Positions 20,190 through 29,327 of a stretch of 64,000 nucleotides of DNA are shown here, in pieces. The notes below the pieces were generated by a model. It was not told the origin of the DNA, did no database searches, and saw only the letters and a list, made by a program, of their open reading frames with translations. The translations under genes were made by a program, and so were the position numbers. The stretch's first letter is position 1. Each line of letters starts with the position of its first letter. Location: contig NZ_SNYL01000001.1 of NCBI RefSeq assembly GCF_004363315.1, positions 15,885-79,884 of the forward strand, in the 5' to 3' direction. The DNA comes from Tepidicella xavieri (lineage in GTDB: Bacteria; Pseudomonadota; Gammaproteobacteria; Burkholderiales; Burkholderiaceae_C).

Positions 20190-22100
20190 ATGCGCGATTT
20201 GTCCACCGCCCGCTCCGGCCCGGCTGCCATGGCGTCGGCCCCACCCCCCGGAGAGCAGGCCCGCCCCCGTTCCGATTGGGCGGTGCTGCGCCGCTTGTTG
20301 CCGTATTTGTGGCAATACCGCTGGCGCGTGGCAGCCGCCCTGGCGTTCATGGTGGCGGCCAAGCTGGCCAATGTGGGGGTGCCGTTGCTGCTCAAGGAAC
20401 TGGTGGACGCGCTGACACCGGCGCCAGGGCAGTCTTTGCTCGGCTTGCCACCCGGCACGGAACCCTGGCTGCTGGTGCCCGTGGGGCTGCTGCTGGCCTA
20501 TGGCCTGCTTCGCTTTTCCACCTCGCTGTTCACCGAATTGCGCGAGCTCATCTTTGCCAAGGCCACCGAAGGGGCCACCCGCGCCATCGCCCTGCAGGTG
20601 TTTGGGCACCTGCACCAGCTCAGCCTGCGCTTTCACCTGGAGCGCCAGACCGGCGGCATGACGCGCGACATCGAGCGCGGCACCCGTGGCGTGCAGTCGC
20701 TCATTTCGTATTCGCTCTACAGCATCCTGCCCACTTTGCTGGAGGTGGCACTGGTGCTGGCGTTGCTGGGCGTGAAGTTCGAGCTCTGGTACGTCTGGAC
20801 GACGTTGATCGCCCTGGTCCTGTACGTGTTTTTCACCGTCCGGGTGACCGAATGGCGCACCCAGTTCCGCCGCCACATGAACGAGATGGAGTCCGTCAGC
20901 CAGACCAAGGCCATCGACTCCTTGCTGAATTACGAGACCGTCAAATATTTCAACAACGAAGCGTTCGAGGCCCGCCGCTACGACGAAGCCTTGCAGCGCT
21001 TGCGCCGTGCCCGCCTCAAGAGCCAGGCCACCCTGTCGCTGCTCAACGCCGGGCAGCAGCTCATCATCGCGGTGGCGCTGGTGGCCATGCTCTGGCGCGC
21101 CACGGTGGGCGTTGCCCAAGGTCACATGACTCTGGGCGATCTGGTCATGATCAACGCGTTCATGATCCAGCTCTACATCCCGCTGAATTTTCTCGGCGTG
21201 CTGTACCGCGAAATCAAGCAAAGCCTGACCGATCTGGACAAGATGTTTGCCCTGCTGGACAAAGAGCGTGAAGTGGCCGACGCCCCCGACGCCCAGCCGT
21301 TGCGGCTCGATGCCGCCCCAGACATCCGCTTTGAGGACGTGCGCTTCGGCTACGAGCGTGACCGCGACATCCTGCACGGCGTCAGCTTCACCATACCGGC
21401 GGGCAAGACAGTCGCGGTGGTCGGGCCATCGGGGGCTGGCAAATCCACCTTGGCGCGGCTGCTCTATCGTTTCTATGACGTGGGCCGCCCCGGCGCCGGG
21501 CCGCACGAACCGACTGGGCGCATCACCATTGCCGGGCAGGACATCCGCCACGTCACCCAGGACAGCTTGCGCCGGGCCATCGGCATCGTGCCGCAAGACA
21601 CGGTGCTGTTCAACGACACCATCGAGTACAACATTCTCTACGGCCGCCCCGATGCCGGCCACGACGAGGCCGTGCGGGCGGCCCGCGCGGCCCACATCCA
21701 TGACTTCATCGCGCGGCTGCCCAAAGGCTACCAAACCCTGGTGGGTGAGCGCGGCCTGAAGCTCTCCGGCGGTGAAAAGCAGCGCGTCGCCATTGCCCGC
21801 ACCCTGCTCAAGGACCCCCCGATCCTGATTTTCGATGAGGCCACTTCGGCGCTGGACAGCGCCAACGAACGCGCCATCCAGGCCGAGCTGCGGCAGGTGG
21901 CGCGTGACAAAACCACCCTGGTGATCGCGCACCGACTCTCCACCGTGGTGGACGCGCACGAAATCATCGTGCTAGAGCAGGGCCGGGTGGTCGAGCGCGG
22001 CACCCACGCCGAGCTGCTGGCCGCCGGCGGCCGCTATGCCCAGATGTGGGCCTTGCAACAAAACACCGCGGAGCAAGAGGATGGACACCAAGTGGCTTGA
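20190..22100 (+). CDS. ABC transporter ATP-binding/permease protein, ATM1/HMT type
   Basis: A 636-residue half-transporter with a fused membrane domain (about residues 30-340) and ATPase domain (about 375-610). Motifs are Walker A GPSGAGKSTL, signature LSGGEKQRVAIA, Walker B ILIFDEATSALD and the switch histidine in VIAHRLST. The stretch NYETVKYFNNE in the coupling region is typical of the ATM1/HMT subfamily, whose members export glutathione-linked iron-sulfur precursors or metal complexes. Substrate is inferred only from the subfamily. The start is uncertain: ATG 20190 or 20229. The start region abuts the divergent thioesterase gene, so its promoter must lie within that gene. Confidence 0.88.
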   Translation: MRDLSTARSGPAAMASAPPPGEQARPRSDWAVLRRLLPYLWQYRWRVAAALAFMVAAKLANVGVPLLLKELVDALTPAPGQSLLGLPPGTEPWLLVPVGLLLAYGLLRFSTSLFTELRELIFAKATEGATRAIALQVFGHLHQLSLRFHLERQTGGMTRDIERGTRGVQSLISYSLYSILPTLLEVALVLALLGVKFELWYVWTTLIALVLYVFFTVRVTEWRTQFRRHMNEMESVSQTKAIDSLLNYETVKYFNNEAFEARRYDEALQRLRRARLKSQATLSLLNAGQQLIIAVALVAMLWRATVGVAQGHMTLGDLVMINAFMIQLYIPLNFLGVLYREIKQSLTDLDKMFALLDKEREVADAPDAQPLRLDAAPDIRFEDVRFGYERDRDILHGVSFTIPAGKTVAVVGPSGAGKSTLARLLYRFYDVGRPGAGPHEPTGRITIAGQDIRHVTQDSLRRAIGIVPQDTVLFNDTIEYNILYGRPDAGHDEAVRAARAAHIHDFIARLPKGYQTLVGERGLKLSGGEKQRVAIARTLLKDPPILIFDEATSALDSANERAIQAELRQVARDKTTLVIAHRLSTVVDAHEIIVLEQGRVVERGTHAELLAAGGRYAQMWALQQNTAEQEDGHQVA

Positions 22101-23025
22101 AGATTTCGTCAGCTTGGCCGAAACGCGCAGCTTCAGCCGCTCGGCCCAGTTGCGCCACGTCACCCAGCCGGCGTTTTCGCGCCGCATCCAGTCCCTGGAA
22201 GCCTGGGCCGGTACCGATCTGGTGGACCGCAGTTCCTACCCCACCCGGCTCACCCCGGCCGGCCAAACCCTGTACGAGCAGGCGCTGGACATCCTGCATG
22301 CCCTGCAAACCACCCGCAGCATGTTGCGCCAGCACACCGCGGTGGCCAAGGACACGATCGAATTCGCCGTGCCCCACACCCTGGCCTTCAGCTTCTACCC
22401 GGCCTGGCTGTCGTCGCTGCGCGCCACGGTGGGGCCGGTCAAAAGCCGGCTGACCGCGCTCAATGTGCACGACGCCGTGCTGCGCCTGACCGAAGGCAGC
22501 TGCGACCTGCTGCTGGCTTATCACCACCTGTCGCAACCCATCCAGCTCGATACCGAACGCTACGAGATGCTGCGCTTGGGCGAGGAAATCCTGGCCCCTT
22601 ACGCCAAGCCCGATGCCCACGGCCAGCCGTTGTACCGCTTGCCAGGCACGGCCGCCCAGCCCGTGCCTTTTCTGGCCTATGCCCCTGGCGCCTATCTGGG
22701 GCGGGTGGTCGAATGGGTGCTGCGCCAGTCGGGCGAGGCGGTGCACACCCAGCGCGTGTACGAGACCGACATGTCCGAAAGCCTCAAAGCCATGGCCATC
22801 GAAGGCCACGGCGTGGCGTTCCTGCCCACCAGCCTGGTCCAGCAGACCCTGGCCGATGGCCGGCTGGTGCCTGCGGCGCCAGCGGGCGACACCTGGCGCG
22901 GGGCCATGGAAATCCGCCTGTACCGGGAGCGGCCAAACGAACGCCCGGGCGGGCGCAAAGGCAAAGCCGTGACCCAGGCCTTCTGGGACGACGTGCAGCG
23001 CCACCTGGCCCGAGATAGTGGCTGA
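22081..23025 (+). CDS. LysR-family transcriptional regulator, HypT-like
   Basis: A 314-residue LysR regulator. The N-terminal winged helix-turn-helix (about residues 1-65) reads WLEDFVSLAETRSFSRSAQL, then HVTQPAFSRRIQSLE. The effector domain follows from about residue 90. The N-terminus closely resembles E. coli HypT (YjiE), the hypochlorite-responsive regulator, though I cannot show the same function. The start ATG at 22081 lies inside the last codons of the ABC transporter gene (20-base overlap), which suggests cotranscription. Confidence 0.85.
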   Translation: MDTKWLEDFVSLAETRSFSRSAQLRHVTQPAFSRRIQSLEAWAGTDLVDRSSYPTRLTPAGQTLYEQALDILHALQTTRSMLRQHTAVAKDTIEFAVPHTLAFSFYPAWLSSLRATVGPVKSRLTALNVHDAVLRLTEGSCDLLLAYHHLSQPIQLDTERYEMLRLGEEILAPYAKPDAHGQPLYRLPGTAAQPVPFLAYAPGAYLGRVVEWVLRQSGEAVHTQRVYETDMSESLKAMAIEGHGVAFLPTSLVQQTLADGRLVPAAPAGDTWRGAMEIRLYRERPNERPGGRKGKAVTQAFWDDVQRHLARDSG

Positions 23026-23235
23026 CGCGAATGCGCCAAATCCGGGCCAGCTACTCATCCCATACCCGAATGGTTATCATCGCTTCTATGCGCGATTTGC
23101 TCCTCTCGGCCTGCATGACGCACCCGCTTGCGGTGTGTGGCCGAACCGTGGCCGCACATCACTGAGCCCGGCGGTCGCCATTTCCTCCTTTTCACATTTG
23201 CGCCGCTCCAGATCGCCGGGCCCCCAGGCGGCCAT

Positions 23236-23253
23236 GGGCCTTGAGGCCCTTTT
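23236..23253 (+). terminator. Terminator-like hairpin just before the Rnk-like gene
   Basis: GGGCC (23236-23240) and GGCCC (23245-23249) form a 5-bp stem over TTGA, followed by TTTT and then immediately the Shine-Dalgarno GGAG of the next gene. It may end transcripts from the LysR gene or act as an attenuator for the downstream gene. The upstream part of this 238-bp spacer (23026-23235) shows no gene or clear promoter. Confidence 0.35.
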
Positions 23254-23263
23254 GGAGCATCTC

Positions 23264-23686
23264 ATGTCTTTGTCTGCTTTCATCGATCGCACCGTCACCG
23301 AACTCGACCACGTCCGCCTGCGCAATCTCATGCGTCGCCGTCAAGATGCGCTGCCGCAAAGCGCAGTCCACCTTCTGTCGGAACTCATCGACAACGCGGA
23401 TGTCGTGCCATCCAGGGATGTTGGGGCCGAAATCGTCACCATGTATTCGCAGGTGCGTCTGCGCGAGCGGCCCCAGGGCCATGAGCGCGTGTTGACCCTG
23501 TGTTACCCCGATGACGCCGAGCCTGAAAAGGGCTTTGTCTCGGTGCTCTCCCCCGTGGGCGTGGCGTTGCTGGGCGCACGCGCAGGCTGCTGCATCCGTT
23601 GGCTGGCACCCGATGGCCGTCAGCACGAGGCCGAAGTGGCGGAAATCCTGTTCCAGCCTGAAGCCAGCGGGGATTACACCCTGTGA
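23264..23686 (+). CDS. Rnk/GreA-like C-terminal domain protein
   Basis: A 140-residue protein resembling Rnk (nucleoside diphosphate kinase regulator) and the C-terminal domain of GreA/GreB. It has a short N-terminal helical region ([14 protein letters not shown]), then [18 protein letters not shown] and LVYP-like [20 protein letters not shown], then [13 protein letters not shown], which is the conserved FKBP-like Gre/Rnk stretch. Such proteins bind RNA polymerase near the secondary channel; Rnk itself competes with GreA and DksA. GGAG lies 7 bases before the ATG. The upstream frame extension to 23018 lacks gene-like features. The exact role is not known. Confidence 0.8.
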   Translation: MSLSAFIDRTVTELDHVRLRNLMRRRQDALPQSAVHLLSELIDNADVVPSRDVGAEIVTMYSQVRLRERPQGHERVLTLCYPDDAEPEKGFVSVLSPVGVALLGARAGCCIRWLAPDGRQHEAEVAEILFQPEASGDYTL

Positions 23687-23750
23687 GGGCGGCGTGACTC
23701 CATGGGGCGGGCCTGCAGGCAGTGTCGGGTCCGATGAGACAATACCCGCC

Positions 23751-24794
23751 ATGACCACCGCTGCCTCCTCCCTGACCCTGACCCGCCCCGACGACTGGCA
23801 CCTGCACGTGCGCGACGGCGCGGCCCTGCACACCGTGGTGCCGCACACGGCCGCCCAGTTTGGCCGCGCCATCATCATGCCCAACCTCAAGCCGCCGGTG
23901 ACCACCGCGGCGCAGGCGCTCGCTTACAAAGCCCGCATCCTCGCGGCGGTGCCGGCGGGCCTGAGCTTCGAGCCGTTGATGACGCTGTACCTCACCGACA
24001 ACCTGCCCCCGGCCGAAATCGCCCGGGCCCAGGCCGCTGGCGTGGTGGCCTGCAAGCTTTACCCGGCCGGGGCCACCACCAACAGCGACGCCGGCGTGAC
24101 CGACATCCGCAAGATCTACCCGACGCTGGAGGCCATGCAGCGCCATGGCCTGCTGCTGTTGGTGCATGGCGAAGTCACCAGCCCCGACATCGACCTGTTT
24201 GACCGCGAGGCCGTGTTCATCGAGCAACAGCTCGAACCGTTGCGGCGCGACTTCCCCGGCTTGAAGATCGTGATGGAGCACATCACCACCAAGGAGGCCG
24301 CGCAGTACGTGGCTGGCGCAGACGGCCATCTGGCCGCCACCATCACCGCGCACCACCTGCTGTACAACCGCAACGCCATCTTCACCGGAGGCATTCGGCC
24401 GCACTATTACTGCCTGCCCGTGCTCAAGCGCGAAGAACACCGCCAGGCCCTGGTGGCCGCCGCCACGAGCGGCAGCCCCAAATTCTTCCTGGGCACCGAC
24501 AGCGCTCCCCACCCGGCCCATCTGAAAGAGCACGCCACCGGCTGCGCCGGCTGCTACACCGCGCATGCGGCGCTGGAGATGTATGCCGAGGCGTTCGAGG
24601 CCGCCGGCGCGCTGGACAAGCTCGAAGGCTTTGCCAGCTTCCACGGCGCCGATTACTATGGCCTGCCGCGCAACCAGGGCACCGTCACCCTGCGGCGCGA
24701 GGCGTGGACCCCGCCCCAGAGCTTCCCCTTTGGCGACGCCGAGCTCAAACCCCTGCGGGCCGGCGAGACCTTGCCGTGGCGGCTGCTGGCCTGA
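23751..24794 (+). CDS. pyrC: Dihydroorotase, class II
   Basis: A 347-residue zinc amidohydrolase that cyclises carbamoyl aspartate to dihydroorotate. The metal ligands are in [10 protein letters not shown] (HxH), [12 protein letters not shown] (the carboxylated Lys), LLVHGEVT and MEHITT, and the catalytic Asp is in [10 protein letters not shown]. The length matches the E. coli-type PyrC rather than the multifunctional form. The ATG at 23751 is preferred; the frame is open further upstream into the preceding gene. The DUF3025 gene starts inside its last codons. Confidence 0.96.
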   Translation: MTTAASSLTLTRPDDWHLHVRDGAALHTVVPHTAAQFGRAIIMPNLKPPVTTAAQALAYKARILAAVPAGLSFEPLMTLYLTDNLPPAEIARAQAAGVVACKLYPAGATTNSDAGVTDIRKIYPTLEAMQRHGLLLLVHGEVTSPDIDLFDREAVFIEQQLEPLRRDFPGLKIVMEHITTKEAAQYVAGADGHLAATITAHHLLYNRNAIFTGGIRPHYYCLPVLKREEHRQALVAAATSGSPKFFLGTDSAPHPAHLKEHATGCAGCYTAHAALEMYAEAFEAAGALDKLEGFASFHGADYYGLPRNQGTVTLRREAWTPPQSFPFGDAELKPLRAGETLPWRLLA

Positions 24795-25600
24795 CGGTCT
24801 GGCAAGCGCCTGCCATCGACTGGGCCGCGGCCTGGATGACGCCGTGGCGTGCCTGGGGGCAGGCCTTGTGGCGGCAGGTGCAGGCTGCCCAGTCGCGGGC
24901 ATCGGCGCCAACGGCCGTGGTGGCCACGGTTCTGCAAGCAGCGGGTTGGGCGCCGGTGCGCTTCGTGCCCCAGGCCGAGCTGCCGGCTGGGGTGGCGTAT
25001 GAAAGCCACATCTTTGCCACCGGCAGCGTGCCCACCCGCGACAACCTGCACGACTTTTTCAATGCCCTGGTCTGGATGCGGTTTCCGCAGACCAAGCGGG
25101 CCCTCAACCGCTTGCAGGCCCAGGCCATCGAGGCCGCCGGTGGCGTCGGGGCCACCCGGGGCCCGTTGCGCGATGCGTTGACGTTGTTCGACGAAAACGT
25201 TTTGTTGCTGCAGGCCCCCGAGCCGTTGTGGCAGGCCCTGCGGGCGCGTGCCTGGAAGCCCCTGTTCGGGGCGCTGCGCCCGTTGTGGGCCCAGGCCCAG
25301 GTCGTGACCTTCGGGCACGCGCTGACCGAAAAACTGGTCCAACCCTACAAATCCATCACCGCGCACGTGCTGTGCCTGCCCTTGCCGCGCGACCTGCCGC
25401 CCGATCCGGGCACCGGCCCTCACCCGTGGGACGCCTGGCTGGCCCCGCGCCTGCGCGCCGACTGGCTGGCCGCCAAGCCCTATACCCCGCTGCCGGTGAT
25501 GGGCATACCCGGCTGGTGCCCGGCCAATGAGGACGCGGCGTATTACGACGACACCGAGGTGTTTCGTCCCCCGCGCCCGGCTCGCCCGGCCGGCGCTTGA
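24776..25600 (+). CDS. DUF3025 domain-containing protein
   Basis: A 274-residue protein of a family with no established function found in beta- and gammaproteobacteria. Recognisable stretches are [26 protein letters not shown] (conserved DNLHDFFN core), [11 protein letters not shown] and the C-terminal [18 protein letters not shown]. The GTG at 24776 overlaps the end of pyrC by 19 bases and gives a start [15 protein letters not shown] 24836 is an alternative. No signal peptide or membrane segment is evident. Its stop codon overlaps the -35 element of the putative htpX promoter. Confidence 0.75.
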   Translation: MAAAGLTVWQAPAIDWAAAWMTPWRAWGQALWRQVQAAQSRASAPTAVVATVLQAAGWAPVRFVPQAELPAGVAYESHIFATGSVPTRDNLHDFFNALVWMRFPQTKRALNRLQAQAIEAAGGVGATRGPLRDALTLFDENVLLLQAPEPLWQALRARAWKPLFGALRPLWAQAQVVTFGHALTEKLVQPYKSITAHVLCLPLPRDLPPDPGTGPHPWDAWLAPRLRADWLAAKPYTPLPVMGIPGWCPANEDAAYYDDTEVFRPPRPARPAGA

Positions 25601-25623
25601 GATCGGTCACACCGGCCCCATCT
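25596..25623 (+). promoter_or_regulatory. Sigma-32 (heat-shock) promoter candidate for htpX
   Basis: CTTGAG (25596-25601) and CCCCATCT (25616-25623) match the RpoH consensus elements CTTGAA and CCCCATNT with a 14-base spacer. The element lies about 90 bases before the htpX ATG. HtpX is a stress-induced membrane protease in other proteobacteria, which supports the call. Confidence 0.65.
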
Positions 25624-25712
25624 CGATCGGGTAAAGTGTCGCCTCGCTTTTGGGGAACCTGGGCCGCCGCCTCAGGTCTGAGTGAGGCCCTTCTTCTGGA
25701 GAAACGAATCCT

Positions 25713-26582
25713 ATGAAACGCATACTTTTGCTGGTTCTGACCAACGTGGCCGTGATGGCCGTGCTGTTGATCACCACCCGCATCCTGGGCGTGGACCGCT
25801 TCCTCACGGCCAATGGCCTGAACATGACCGCGCTGGCCATGTTCTCGCTGGTGATTGGCTTTGGCGGCGCCTTCATTTCGCTGCTCATCTCCAAGCCCAT
25901 GGCCAAGTTCAGCACCGGGGCGCGTGTGATCAACCAGCCGCGCACCGCCGATGAGGCCTGGATCGTGGAGACCGTGCGCCGTTTTGCCGACAAGGCCGGC
26001 ATCGGCATGCCCGAAGTGGCCATTTACGACGGCCCGCCGAATGCCTTTGCCACGGGCGCTTTCAAGAATTCGGCGCTGGTGGCCGTCTCCACCGGCCTGC
26101 TGCAGAACATGACGCGCGAGGAGGTGGAAGCCGTCATTGGCCACGAGGTGGCGCACATCGCCAACGGCGACATGGTGACCATGACGCTGATCCAGGGCGT
26201 GATGAACACGTTCGTGGTGTTCCTCAGCCGCGTCATCGGCTACATCGTGGACAGCTTCCTGCGCCGCGGCTCCGACAGTCAGGGCGGTCCGGGCATCGGC
26301 TACTTCGTCACCACCATCGTGATGGACATCATCCTGGGCTTCCTCGCTGCCATGATCGTGGCCTGGTTCAGCCGCCAGCGCGAATTCCGCGCCGATGCCG
26401 GGGCCGCGCAACTCATGGGCCGCAAGCAGCCCATGATCAACGCCTTGGCCCGCCTCGGCGGGCTGCAGCCGGGTGAGTTGCCCAAAGGCATGCAGGCCCT
26501 GGGCATCACCGGCGGGCTGGGCAAGCTGTTCTCCACCCATCCGCCGATCGAGGAGCGTATTGCCGCCCTGCAGCAGCGTTGA
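25713..26582 (+). CDS. htpX: Membrane protease HtpX
   Basis: A 289-residue M48-family zinc metalloprotease of the inner membrane that degrades misfolded membrane proteins alongside FtsH. Two N-terminal spans ([19 protein letters not shown] and the GGAFISLLI region) precede the zinc site [11 protein letters not shown] (HExxH near residue 145). A second membrane region follows at about 155-220, and the third ligand is in [11 protein letters not shown]. The C-terminal [14 protein letters not shown] is typical. It is preceded by a sigma-32-like promoter. Confidence 0.95.
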   Translation: MKRILLLVLTNVAVMAVLLITTRILGVDRFLTANGLNMTALAMFSLVIGFGGAFISLLISKPMAKFSTGARVINQPRTADEAWIVETVRRFADKAGIGMPEVAIYDGPPNAFATGAFKNSALVAVSTGLLQNMTREEVEAVIGHEVAHIANGDMVTMTLIQGVMNTFVVFLSRVIGYIVDSFLRRGSDSQGGPGIGYFVTTIVMDIILGFLAAMIVAWFSRQREFRADAGAAQLMGRKQPMINALARLGGLQPGELPKGMQALGITGGLGKLFSTHPPIEERIAALQQR

Positions 26583-26609
26583 GCCTGGTCGCCCGCGCCA
26601 GCCGTCTGC

Positions 26610-27776
26610 TCAGGCGGTGCGCGTGGGCATCACGTGTACCCATTCGCAATCCAGCCGCACCTGTAGCGGCTGGTTTTTTTGCAGCCATTGACGCTGCGGG
26701 CCGGAGCGGGCCAGCCGCAGCGTCACGCCGCCCAGGGCATCGACACGGGCTTGCGCCAGCGTCGTCTCACCCAGGTTACGCACGCTGGTGACGGTGGCAT
26801 CGAGCGTGACCGTGCCCAGTTCTGCGGACGCGGACTCCGGCGCCATTTCATGGCCGATGCGCAGGCCGTCACCCTGGATCACCCAGGTCACGGCTTGGCC
26901 GGGGGACAGGCGTTTTTTGTCGCGTACGCGCAGCTTCACCGCGGTGGGCTCGCTGGCTGGCGTGAGCCATTGCAGCCAGCCGGCCTGGTCGGCTTCGTCT
27001 TGATCCGATAGCGGGCCGACCCAGCGGCCTTTGAAGCGGTTCATCACGCCCACCAGATCGGCCACCCGGGCGTTGCGCGGCGAGCGGTAGATGTGCGATG
27101 GCGTGCCTTGCTGCAACACCTGGCCGGTGTCCATCACCACCAGGGTGTCGGCCAGCTGGCGGGCTTCGACCAGATCGTGCGTCACCAGCACGATGGGGAT
27201 GCGCAGTTCCTGGCGCAGCTCGGCCAGCAGGTCGTAGAGGCTTTGCCGGTTCATCTGGTCCACCGCGGAAAACGGCTCGTCCAGTAGTAGCAGCCGCGGT
27301 TCGCGTGCCAGGGCCCGGGCCACGGCCACCCGTTGCTGCTGTCCGCCCGAAAGCCCGGCGGGCCGACGCGCCTGCTGTTCGGGGGACAGGCGCACGTGCG
27401 CCAGCCAGTGCGCGGCTCGTTCGCGCCGCAGCGCTGGCGGCAGGTGCAGCAGCGACAGGGCCACGTTGTCGATGGCGCTGAGGTGGGGCATGAGGGCATA
27501 GTTCTGGAACACGAGCCCCACATGGCGGCGCTGTGGCGGCAGGCAGATGCCGGCATCGGTGTCCACCCACACCTCGCCGCCCACTTCCACCCGGCCACGC
27601 TGCGGCCGCATGAGGCCGGCCAGGCAGCGCAGCATCGAGGTTTTCCCCGCGCCGGAAGGGCCCACCAGCGCCATCATTTCCCCCGGCTCGCAGGTGAAAG
27701 CCCCATGCAGCGGCATGGGCAGCGTTTGCTCGATCTGCACCTTCAGCGCAGCGGGGGACGCGGGGCGTTGGCTCAT
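26610..27776 (-). CDS. modC: Molybdate ABC transporter ATP-binding protein
   Basis: A 388-residue ATPase that powers molybdate uptake. Walker A is GPSGAGKTSM, the Q-loop VFQNYALMPHL, signature LSGGQQQRVAVARAL, and Walker B LLLLDEPFSAVD. The C-terminal 130 residues form the TOBE/MOP regulatory region, with KLRVRDKKRLSPGQ. It starts at MSQRPASP; its ATG overlaps the end of modB by four bases. The much longer upstream frame is antisense or out of frame with modB. It converges with htpX. Confidence 0.92.
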   Translation of the reverse strand: MSQRPASPAALKVQIEQTLPMPLHGAFTCEPGEMMALVGPSGAGKTSMLRCLAGLMRPQRGRVEVGGEVWVDTDAGICLPPQRRHVGLVFQNYALMPHLSAIDNVALSLLHLPPALRRERAAHWLAHVRLSPEQQARRPAGLSGGQQQRVAVARALAREPRLLLLDEPFSAVDQMNRQSLYDLLAELRQELRIPIVLVTHDLVEARQLADTLVVMDTGQVLQQGTPSHIYRSPRNARVADLVGVMNRFKGRWVGPLSDQDEADQAGWLQWLTPASEPTAVKLRVRDKKRLSPGQAVTWVIQGDGLRIGHEMAPESASAELGTVTLDATVTSVRNLGETTLAQARVDALGGVTLRLARSGPQRQWLQKNQPLQVRLDCEWVHVMPTRTA

Positions 27777-28438
27777 CGGGTCTTGACCATGCGTGCGGTG
27801 GCAAAAAACGAGGCGGCCACGGCCAGCAGTGACAGCACCAGCAGCAGCAGCGCCATGCGGTCGGCGCTTTCCAGATCGAAAGCCTGCACCCGGTCGTAGA
27901 TGCTGATGGCGATGGTTTTCGTCTCGCCGGGGATGCTGCCGCCCATCATCAGCACCACGCCAAATTCGCCCAGCGTGTGCACGAAGGTCAGCACCATGGC
28001 CGAGAGCACGCCCGGCCAGGCCAACGGCAGCTCCACGCGCCAGAAGGTCTGCCAACTGCTCAGCCCGCTGACGGCCGCGGCCTCGCCCAGATTCGGGGGA
28101 ATGGCTTCGAAGGCGCGCTGGATGGGCTGCACCATGAACGGAATATTGAACACCACCGAGGCAATGACCAGCCCCAGAAAATTGAAAGTCAGCCGCAGGT
28201 TGAAGGTCTCCAGCACCCAGGCCCCCAGCGGGGAGCCCGCGCCGAATGTCACGAGCAGGTAGTAACCCAGCACCGTGGGCGGCAGCACCAGAGGCAGCAC
28301 CACCAGGGCTTCGATCCAGGCCTTGCCCCGCAACCCGGTTCGGGCCAGCCAGCGGGCCAGCGCCAGCCCCATGGGCAGCAGCACCAGCAGCGTCACCGCG
28401 GCCAGCTCGACCGACAGGAGCAGCGCCTCCCAATCCAT
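27773..28438 (-). CDS. modB: Molybdate ABC transporter permease
   Basis: A 221-residue inner-membrane permease with about five spans. The EAA coupling loop reads EAAAVSGLSSWQTFWRVELPLAWPG, and LVVLPLVLPPTVLGYYLL is the family-typical second span. The start MDWEALLLSVELA at 28438 is likely; an adjacent ATG at 28441 adds one residue. The gene begins 13 bases after the modA stop and overlaps modC. Confidence 0.92.
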   Translation of the reverse strand: MDWEALLLSVELAAVTLLVLLPMGLALARWLARTGLRGKAWIEALVVLPLVLPPTVLGYYLLVTFGAGSPLGAWVLETFNLRLTFNFLGLVIASVVFNIPFMVQPIQRAFEAIPPNLGEAAAVSGLSSWQTFWRVELPLAWPGVLSAMVLTFVHTLGEFGVVLMMGGSIPGETKTIAISIYDRVQAFDLESADRMALLLLVLSLLAVAASFFATARMVKTR

Positions 28439-28451
28439 CATGGCGCAGTGC

Positions 28452-29234
28452 TCAGGGCTGCTTGGGCATGACAAAACCGTACTTCTCCATCACCGCCTGC
28501 GCGGCGGGCGTGGAGAGGTAGTCGTAAAACTGGCGCGCGGCCTGGGGCGCGTCTTTCATCAGCACCATGCGCTGGGCCAGCGGCTGGTGCCACGACTCGG
28601 GGATGAGGGCGAAATCGCCCAGCCGCGCCACCTGGGGGGCCAGCGCCAGCGAATAGGCGATGATGCCCCCCTCGGTGGAGCCCGAGGTGGCGAACTGGGC
28701 CGCTTGCGAGATGTTTTCGCCAAACACCAGCTTGGGCTCGATCGCCTCCCACAGGCCGGCGTGCTTGAGCGCTTCGCGGGCGCGCATGCCATAGGGAGCA
28801 TGGTCGGGCGCGGCGATGGCGAACTTGCGCAGCCGCCCGTCCTTCAGCGCCGCGGCCAGGTCTTTGAGCTCGCCGTCGGCCTTCAGCGGGGAGCCTTTGG
28901 GCACCATGATGCCGATGCGCCCGTAGGCGTACAGCCGGCCGCGGTCCAGCGTCTTGCCGGCGTCGGCCAGCTTGAAGACGAAGTCCTCGTCGGCCGACAT
29001 GAATAGGTGAAACGGCGCGCCTTGCAGGATTTGCGAGTAGAAGTTGCCCGAGGAACCGAAGATCAGCCGCAGGCGTTGCCCCGTCTCTTTCTCGAACTGG
29101 GAGGCCAGTTCTTCGATGGCGAATTTCAGGTCCGAAGCCGCGGCGACCGTGGGCACCGGCTGCGCAGCCGCGGGGGCGGCCCAGAGGGCCCAAAGGATGG
29201 GCCAGACACACAACGAACGAAACCAGGTTTTCAT
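28452..29234 (-). CDS. modA: Molybdate ABC transporter substrate-binding protein
   Basis: A 260-residue periplasmic binding protein with a signal peptide (hydrophobic core PILWALWAAPAAA, cleavage likely after AQP or nearby). The mature part begins PTVAAASDLKFAIEEL, which carries the oxyanion-binding Ser common to ModA. IFGSSGNFYSQI, FHLFMSADEDF and GSTEGGIIAYSLAL are family motifs. It delivers molybdate or tungstate to ModBC. It is the first gene of modABC and is divergent from modE across 93 bases carrying a palindromic candidate operator. Confidence 0.94.
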   Translation of the reverse strand: MKTWFRSLCVWPILWALWAAPAAAQPVPTVAAASDLKFAIEELASQFEKETGQRLRLIFGSSGNFYSQILQGAPFHLFMSADEDFVFKLADAGKTLDRGRLYAYGRIGIMVPKGSPLKADGELKDLAAALKDGRLRKFAIAAPDHAPYGMRAREALKHAGLWEAIEPKLVFGENISQAAQFATSGSTEGGIIAYSLALAPQVARLGDFALIPESWHQPLAQRMVLMKDAPQAARQFYDYLSTPAAQAVMEKYGFVMPKQP

Positions 29235-29263
29235 GACGGCTCCAGGCAGGTGTTAGGGGGATT

Positions 29264-29287
29264 CAATATCTTTCAAAATAGATATCG
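29264..29287. promoter_or_regulatory. Candidate ModE operator between modA and modE
   Basis: An inverted repeat ATATCT (29266-29271), 8 bases, AGATAT (29280-29285) extends to 7 of 8 matching bases per arm (CAATATCT and the reverse of AGATATCG). It lies in the 93-bp gap between the divergent modA and modE starts and would overlap the modA promoter. A further GTATATCG sits near 29296. AT-rich ATAT-containing palindromes are typical of ModE sites, so repression by molybdate-bound ModE is the likely role. Confidence 0.55.
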
Positions 29288-29327
29288 CTGGCGGAGTATA
29301 TCGCGTTCGGCGCGCTATCATCCGGCC

